Shown here piece after piece: positions 61,453 through 64,000 of a DNA stretch of 64,000 bases (positions are counted from its first letter, which is position 1; every line of letters begins with the position of its first letter). Source of the DNA: Brachyhypopomus gauderio (taxonomy: Eukaryota; Chordata; Actinopteri; Gymnotiformes; Hypopomidae). The DNA lies in assembly GCF_052324685.1 (NCBI RefSeq), contig NC_135214.1:25401765-25465764 (forward strand), in the 5' to 3' direction. Below the pieces are notes generated by a model, which saw nothing but the letters and a program-made list of their open reading frames with translations, had not been told where the DNA came from and did no database searches. Both the position numbers and the translations under genes were made by a program.

Positions 61453-62035
61453 CTATGGTGTGTCTTCTGTGCGTAATATTTGTAACTTACGTTGATGTTT
61501 CTTCAAGTTCGAAGGTGAATGTTTGAAGGCCAATATTTCACCCTCTTTAGGGAGGCAGAGATGGCACTTCATCCTATAGGAATTTACTTTCACTCCAAAC
61601 GCAAACAATGTCTCCAGGGCCAGGGTGGTCTCCTTCCTCATCGTCACCACCACAATCACTCGATGTTGAAGGTGTGGAAGGTGCCAATATATGTACATTA
61701 AAACGCCAACAAGCTTATTATGCAGCACTTCTGCTGTTACCAAACACGGTACCATCTCTTTTAATGAGATAAAAAGCGAATTATTTGGAATAATTTCGTG
61801 TATACGTGTATTTGTATAAATATGTAAATTAAGCTGAAGGTGCTGGAAAATACTGAAAATGAACCTTCAAAGTGCCTTACAAGTGCATGAATTCCACCTT
61901 GCACTTCGCACGCACAAAAATCAAGAGGTGCACAAACCCGCGACGCGACCCCGCGCATGGGCGGAGCCACCGCGATTGCACCATTTTTGCCGCGCGGACC
62001 CTTGCGGCAGTCACGACGTGTCAAGTGAACCTAGA
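61453..62035 (-). mobile_element. hAT transposon fragment with BED-like zinc-finger exon
   Basis: On the minus strand, the frame at 61755-61453 encodes KCHLCLP followed by SPSNLKKHQRK, matching the Cys-Cys-His layout of the N-terminal BED/C2H2-type finger in hAT transposases. A good donor (CAAC|GTAAGT) follows at about 61495. The CG-rich part (about 61835-62035) is the inverted counterpart of 2560-2830 in the left flank. No catalytic transposase domain is visible, so it is a remnant. Confidence 0.65.
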
Positions 62036-62129
62036 TTATGAAGCTCAAGTGTTCAGTGAAGGCAGCAGCAGAGTAAACGAGACGCGACCGGAGCATGCGC
62101 AGTTTTCTCATGAGACAGCCTGATCACTT

Positions 62130-62350
62130 GATCCGGTGACAGCGCCAGCTAACATGTTTATAATTGTAACGAGTAACTATAGCCTACAGCACGTAAAAAA
62201 TGTATCGGAGTAAAAGTATTAAACTGATGGAAAATATGTAGTGAAGTAAAAGTGGAAGTAGGAGAAAAAAATTATACTTCAGTAAAGTACAGATACTGCA
62301 TTTTAGTACTTAAGTACAGTAGTGAAGTAGTTCTACTTTGTTACTATACA
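62130..62350. repeat. Teleost DNA-transposon-like repeat (AAGTAAAAGT-type)
   Basis: Phrases such as GTAGTGAAGTAAAAGTGGAAG and TTAGTACTTAAGTACAGTAG are characteristic of a dispersed fish DNA repeat. The boundaries are approximate. Confidence 0.5.
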
Positions 62351-62359
62351 ACTCTGTAC

Positions 62360-62415
62360 CCTAATAATAATAAATTTAAAGCGCCTTTCATAACACCCAA
62401 GGACACTGTACAGAT
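62360..62415. repeat. Retroposon-like tail fragment
   Basis: AATAATAATAAATTTAAAGCGCC followed by TTTCATAACACCCAAGGACACTG resembles a conserved tail found in many fish retroposons. The family is uncertain. Confidence 0.4.
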
Positions 62416-62596
62416 AAAATGGGAGAAACGTCAGGTACAGCAGTAAATAATATAAAACAATTAAGAGATATTAAAAGCAGTCCGAAACAGGAGTGTTTTC
62501 AGTTCCGATTTGAAAGTCTTGAGTGATTACTTGTGCAATACGACTGGACCTACAGAACAGACATTCATACAGTGGCATTCATTCAGTAGTATTGTA

Positions 62597-62602
<6 letters not shown>

Positions 62603-62688
<86 letters not shown>

Positions 62689-62694
62689 CATACA
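62603..62694. repeat. (TA)n microsatellite
   Basis: A long, nearly pure TA dinucleotide run. Open frames through it on both strands are artefacts. Confidence 0.95.
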
Positions 62695-62882
62695 CTCTGA
62701 CATGAATCCAAAACTTGAGAGCCCTGCTTATAAGTAGGTCCTGTTCATCAGAAGGGAAAAAAGCTGCTCGTTCCTTCAGTTCTTTCGACATTTTCTTGCC
62801 TTTTTGAATATCAGTTCGTGAGGCTGTTTAAATACGGTGTGCACGCGCATGATCGCCGATTACAAAATCCTGGCTTGAATTA

Positions 62883-63239
62883 AGCTGGGCGTACACTGTG
62901 CGATTTTTGGCCAATTTTCAGCCGATTTTTCACTCGTGCGACTATTTTTCGATCGGGCCGAGTTTCGGCTCAATCGCGTGTCGTGCATCGTATAGTTTAC
63001 ACAGGTAAACGAGTAGCGATTCACACCTCACGACCAACTCCCGATCAGAAATCGCAGCGTCGCAAGAATATCAAACATGTTTGAAATTCAAATCGCTCCT
63101 CGTGAGATAACATGAGAGCGTCGGGTCGTATAGTGTGAGTATATGAATCGTGAGCTGTGAACTTTTAAACCTTGCGATTTAGTCGTACAGTTTGAGCTGG
63201 AGCTGAGTACACGATTTAAAATATCGTGTACGCCCAGCT
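62883..63239. mobile_element. 357-bp PIF/Harbinger-like MITE
   Basis: Terminal inverted repeats AGCTGGGCGTACAC and GTGTACGCCCAGCT match perfectly over 14 bp. The trinucleotide TTA is present directly outside both ends (62880-62882 and 63240-63242). A 3-bp TWA duplication is the mark of PIF/Harbinger. The interior is rich in GATCG/CGATC words and has no coding capacity. Confidence 0.85.
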
Positions 63240-63389
63240 TTAGCGGGAACAGGTTGCGTCTGGATTTCGTTAGTGGACCGGAACTAGACGGAAGTTAACT
63301 GTTTGGCTAACTCAAGCGAGGCTCACTTTAATAAGCGCTGCTTTCATGAGCTCGCTTTGTGGAATAGCCCCCATATTTAGATCACCCAC

Positions 63390-63546
63390 GGACGTAATTT
63401 GGGGGGGGGGGGGGGGGGGGGGGGGCATGTCCCCCCTACTTTTTCAAAAGCTGGTTTTGGTCCCCCCCAGTTTTTACGGTTAAAACCAAATATTTAAATA
63501 GCGACGAATCCATGTCCCCCCCACTTTTGAAATCAAAATTACGTCC
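63390..63546. mobile_element. G-rich MITE, right copy
   Basis: Inverted termini GGACGTAATTT and AAATTACGTCC. The interior is nearly identical to the copy at 3396-3540 apart from a longer G-run (63401-63425, 25 G). Confidence 0.85.
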
Positions 63547-63565
63547 ATGAGATAATGGACCTAAT

Positions 63566-63610
63566 GACCACTTTTGTAAGTCGCTCTGGATAAGAGCGTC
63601 TGCTAAATGT
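63566..63610. repeat. Teleost SINE/LINE 3' tail
   Basis: GTAAGTCGCTCTGGATAAG followed by AGCGTCTGCTAAATG is a highly conserved tail shared by many fish retroposons. Only the tail is seen here. Confidence 0.75.
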
Positions 63611-63801
63611 AGTGATGTCAAATTCGAAACGCGGAATCGAACTGAATCGATTCATTTGAATCACGGTGTTCCGAAACACTGTTTCGAAGTCTGTATCAAA
63701 ACGGGAAAGTCACGTGACTGGTCCAAAAACGGGTTTCGTTACGTCACGAAGTTTCAAAACGTTTCGAATCTTTTAGCGCGTTTTAGTCTGCACTTAAGTT
63801 C

Positions 63802-64000
63802 TAGTGATGGGATTTTCGGCTCTATTTTGAGATGCGGCTCTAATGGCTCTTCTTACTGTGGCTAGCCGGCTCTTTCGGCTCCCAAACGGCTCCCCATATA
63901 TATATTTACATTATTAATTAATTAATAGCTTAAACCTAATTTTATAACATTTTGTTTCATTATTGACATTGTTAAGTAAAAATGCTGCATAACAATGCTT
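63802..64000. mobile_element. hAT-like element, left end, runs off the window
   Basis: TAGTGATGGGATTTTCGGCTC with repeated GGCTC words resembles the left terminus of a common fish hAT family. The right end lies outside the window. Confidence 0.5.

Noticed and set aside
62510-62791. Open frames on both strands through 62600-62690
   Set aside because: They are translations of the TA dinucleotide repeat (alternating Ile and Tyr).

Overview
The window looks like a piece of a ray-finned fish (teleost) genome. The evidence is the set of interspersed repeats: several hAT and PIF/Harbinger-type miniature elements, a CR1/L2-like LINE, a fish Gypsy element, the widespread fish SINE/LINE tail near 63,570, long AT and GT microsatellites, and genes with short spliced introns. 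No bacterial or organellar features are seen. I cannot name the species.

The dominant structure (about 4,816-58,423) is a head-to-tail tandem array of a unit of about 5,367 bp. It has nine units, all transcribed from the minus strand. Units 1-8 each carry an intact gene whose third exon is a single 2.2-kb open frame. By reading splice signals I reconstruct a compact three-exon gene: a two-codon first exon (Met-Gln), a 97-nt second exon encoding a hydrophobic signal-peptide-like leader, and the long third exon. The product is 768 residues: a leader, a possible furin-type site (RNKR), then a Ser/Gln/Thr/Gly-rich, cysteine-poor chain with degenerate internal repeats. I recognise no known family. 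It is best described as an unassigned, probably secreted, low-complexity structural, gel or adhesive protein. The eight intact copies differ at only five residue positions, and the variants are shuffled between units, which suggests recent amplification with gene conversion. Between genes lies a spacer of about 2.6 kb holding a 167-bp hAT-type miniature element.

Unit 9 (47,938-58,423) is a dead or dying edge copy. Its long exon is split by a 5.47-kb insertion (49,807-55,274) made mostly of a minus-strand LINE with degraded reading frames, which itself contains hAT-derived sequence (about 50,276-50,964). Its spacer is more diverged than the others. A Gypsy-type LTR retroelement fossil (58,424-61,245) abuts the right end of the array.

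The flanks (1-4,815 and 61,246-64,000) contain no host gene that I can recognise. They are dense in DNA-transposon remnants, several with perfect target-site duplications: a composite hAT element at 2,008-3,691, a nested hAT MITE at 2,860-3,058 and a PIF/Harbinger-like MITE at 62,883-63,239. A closely related pair of G-rich MITEs lies one on each side of the array.
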